From Verrucomicrobiales bacterium (GTDB lineage: Bacteria > Verrucomicrobiota > Verrucomicrobiia > Verrucomicrobiales > Verrucomicrobiaceae), in contig DMMK01000502.1 of NCBI GenBank assembly GCA_003453085.1, positions 1 through 7,963 of the forward strand: a stretch of 7,963 nt of DNA, in the 5' to 3' direction. Shown piece after piece: positions 6,859 to 7,963 of the stretch (within the stretch, counting starts at the first letter, position 1; each line of letters begins with the position of its first letter). Below the pieces are notes generated by a model, which had not been told where the DNA came from, did no database searches, and worked only from the letters and a program-made list of their open reading frames with translations. A program made the translations under genes and the position numbers.

Positions 6859-7401
6859 CTACTTCGCAGGCCCCCGAATGCTGGCCACATCTCCATAATA
6901 CTTCCAGGCCGTACCGTCCTGTCTGGCTAGGAGGACCATGGGAGCTTTACGCGACACGCCGTCCAGCACACATTCCATCTCCACCTTCACCTGCTGCAGA
7001 TGTCCATCTGGGGCGCTGGAGACCACTTTGAATTGTGCCTCCTTCATGGCTGCGCGTAGCCGGACCGGACTGTTAAAGTGCATCCAGCGGATCATCCGCG
7101 TCACCATTTCATCCGGAGCCAGCTTTTCCAGTTCGGTCTCGCTGGCCAGGCCAAAGGCGTCTAGCACCTCCTGGTTTTGAGGCGAACCCATCGCTCCTTG
7201 CATTTTTTGCAGCAGGATGTTTCGCATCGTCATTTTAAACTCCGGATGCGCCACTTGGACAAAGGTTTGTCCGTCACCTCGGTTCATGGCCCGGATGCCC
7301 TGGATCACCACCGTTTCCCACGGCTCTTCAGCCGCAAGAGCCCCGGCAGAAAAACAGAGGAACAAAACAAATGCCTGTAAGGTTTTTGCACGGGACTTCA
7401 T
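6859..7401 (-). CDS. Secreted protein of unknown function, possibly NTF2-like
   Basis: A 180-residue exported protein that I do not recognise with certainty. Residues 1-23 form a Sec signal peptide (Lys/Arg-rich start, a Phe/Leu core, then Ala-Leu-Ala). The mature part opens with an amphipathic helix containing Gly-Ile-Arg-Ala-Met-Asn-Arg-Gly-Asp, then a His-Pro-Glu, as seen in many NTF2-like (SnoaL-type) proteins. It ends with alternating strands and Trp-Lys-Tyr-Tyr-Gly-Asp-Val, again like the last strand of that fold. The middle is helical and charged. The frame is open upstream to ATGs at 7437 and 7473, but the ATG at 7401 begins the signal peptide and has GAGG five bases upstream. The hydrolase gene follows after 135 bases on the same strand, so co-transcription is possible. 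Ligand and role are unknown; the NTF2 assignment is a fold-level guess. Confidence 0.75.
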   Translation of the reverse strand: MKSRAKTLQAFVLFLCFSAGALAAEEPWETVVIQGIRAMNRGDGQTFVQVAHPEFKMTMRNILLQKMQGAMGSPQNQEVLDAFGLASETELEKLAPDEMVTRMIRWMHFNSPVRLRAAMKEAQFKVVSSAPDGHLQQVKVEMECVLDGVSRKAPMVLLARQDGTAWKYYGDVASIRGPAK

Positions 7402-7604
7402 CCCAGCCTCATAAGTCACGGGCACAGGTTTGTCCATTGTTTGAGGTGGCACGGAACTTGCCTTAGCAGACATGCGCCAAACTGCTTGACCGCCCCTCCT
7501 GAAACGGGCTTACTGGATTCATTGAAAGCAGGCCGTCTGTTGCTTGTTTGATCATTGCCCCGGCCGTCCACGGCCAGCACTCCCCTTTCCTTCGATTTTC
7601 CAGC
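7402..7604. promoter_or_regulatory. Divergent intergenic region between the NTF2-like gene and the amidase gene
   Basis: This 203-base spacer separates two genes transcribed away from each other, so it should hold promoters for both. No strong sigma-70-like -35/-10 pair was found on either strand. A short dyad lies at 7562-7575 close to the amidase start, and the heptamer GGCCGTC occurs at 7531-7537 and again at 7562-7568. The segment nearest the minus-strand gene (7402-7473) remains open in frame with it but shows no coding character that I trust. Confidence 0.5.
7562..7575. repeat. Short GC-rich dyad 30 bases before the amidase start
   Basis: GGCCGT and ACGGCC form a perfect six-base inverted repeat around two central bases. 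The left arm repeats a GGCCGTC found 31 bases upstream at 7531. It could be a regulator site or a small leader hairpin; in GC-rich DNA it could also arise by chance. Confidence 0.25.
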
Positions 7605-7963
7605 ATGAATCTCACCTCCGCTCGGTCTCAGATCCTCTGGCTCAGCCTTGCCGTCAGCCTATTCCTAGGCTCCCTGGCCCAGGCTTTCGATACCGTGATC
7701 CTGGATGCCGGACATGGTGACCATGACCGCGGTGCTGCCATCGGTTACGTTTATGAGAAGCATCTCGCCCTGGATACCGCCCGGCGCGTGGAGCAGCTCC
7801 TGCGCAAAGAAGGCATCAAGGTGATCATGACCCGCAGCCGCGATGTGTTCATTCCCCTGCAGGACCGCTCCGCCGCAGGCAACCGCTACGGCAATGCCAT
7901 CTTTGTCAGCGTGCACTACAACTACAACCGTGGCGGCAGTGGCAGCGGTGTCGAGACCTTCTA
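7605..7963 (+). CDS. N-acetylmuramoyl-L-alanine amidase (Amidase_3 family), 3' end beyond window
   Basis: The first 119 codons of an exported zinc amidase that cleaves the bond between N-acetylmuramic acid and L-alanine in peptidoglycan, acting in wall remodelling or cell separation. A Sec signal peptide occupies residues 1-27 (hydrophobic core Leu-Trp-Leu-Ser-Leu-Ala, end Ala-Gln-Ala). The catalytic domain begins at once with Val-Ile-Leu-Asp-Ala-Gly-His37-Gly, the first zinc ligand. Glu51 in Tyr-Glu-Lys-His-Leu-Ala is the second, and His104 in Ser-Val-His-Tyr-Asn is the third, all in the order and spacing usual for Amidase_3. Thr-Arg-Ser-Arg-Asp (76-80) and the Leu-x-x-Arg-Ser/Asn-Arg region (85-94) also fit. 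The fragment stops at Gly-Val-Glu-Thr-Phe, shortly before the usual catalytic Glu region. The start is the ATG that begins the signal peptide; the leader is pyrimidine-rich without a Shine-Dalgarno. It is divergent from its neighbour and probably unrelated to the sulfatase operon. Confidence 0.92.
   Translation, partial: MNLTSARSQILWLSLAVSLFLGSLAQAFDTVILDAGHGDHDRGAAIGYVYEKHLALDTARRVEQLLRKEGIKVIMTRSRDVFIPLQDRSAAGNRYGNAIFVSVHYNYNRGGSGSGVETF

Noticed and set aside
1..7963. tRNA, rRNA, CRISPR repeats, insertion sequences, integrases or phage genes
   Set aside because: None was seen on reading either strand; the gaps are too short or lack the needed repeats and structures, and no mobile-element protein motif appears.

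Overview
The window looks like a stretch of chromosome from a bacterium of the Planctomycetes-Verrucomicrobia group, more likely Verrucomicrobia (Prosthecobacter/Verrucomicrobium-like). This rests on moderately high GC, weak Shine-Dalgarno signals, and a DUF1549/DUF1553 c-type cytochrome protein next to a Tat-exported DUF1501 protein and sulfatases, a gene set characteristic of these phyla. The taxon is inferred from gene content only; no rRNA or other marker gene is present.

Layout. Positions 1-5511 hold four minus-strand genes that appear to form one operon, read from high to low coordinates. They are a large secreted DUF1549/DUF1553 protein with cytochrome-c haem motifs (5511-3091), a Tat-signal DUF1501 protein (3069-1621), a secreted formylglycine sulfatase (1562-111), and the first 29 codons of a second sulfatase that runs off the left edge (87-1). 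Gaps inside the operon are 21, 58 and 23 bases. Positions 5512-5817 are non-coding and should carry the operon promoter. Next come a secreted alpha/beta-hydrolase of the HGGGW esterase type (6723-5818, minus) and a small secreted protein of unknown function, possibly NTF2-like (7401-6859, minus). A 203-base divergent spacer (7402-7604) precedes a plus-strand N-acetylmuramoyl-L-alanine amidase (7605 to beyond the right edge).

How the genes may work together. All seven products carry an export signal: six Sec-type and one twin-arginine. The four-gene block reads as an extracytoplasmic module for sulfated substrates, probably polysaccharides, in which two sulfatases are made together with a haem protein and a DUF1501 partner whose biochemical roles are not established. 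The esterase could supply de-acylation of decorated glycans, but it is separated by 306 bases and may be independent. The amidase is a cell-wall enzyme on the opposite strand and probably unrelated.

The points most worth a second look are a beta-sandwich (glycan-binding-like) insertion inside the DUF1553 part of the haem protein, non-canonical active-site residues in the complete sulfatase, and pyrimidine-rich leaders without Shine-Dalgarno sequences before several starts. No RNA genes, CRISPR arrays, insertion sequences or phage genes were seen.
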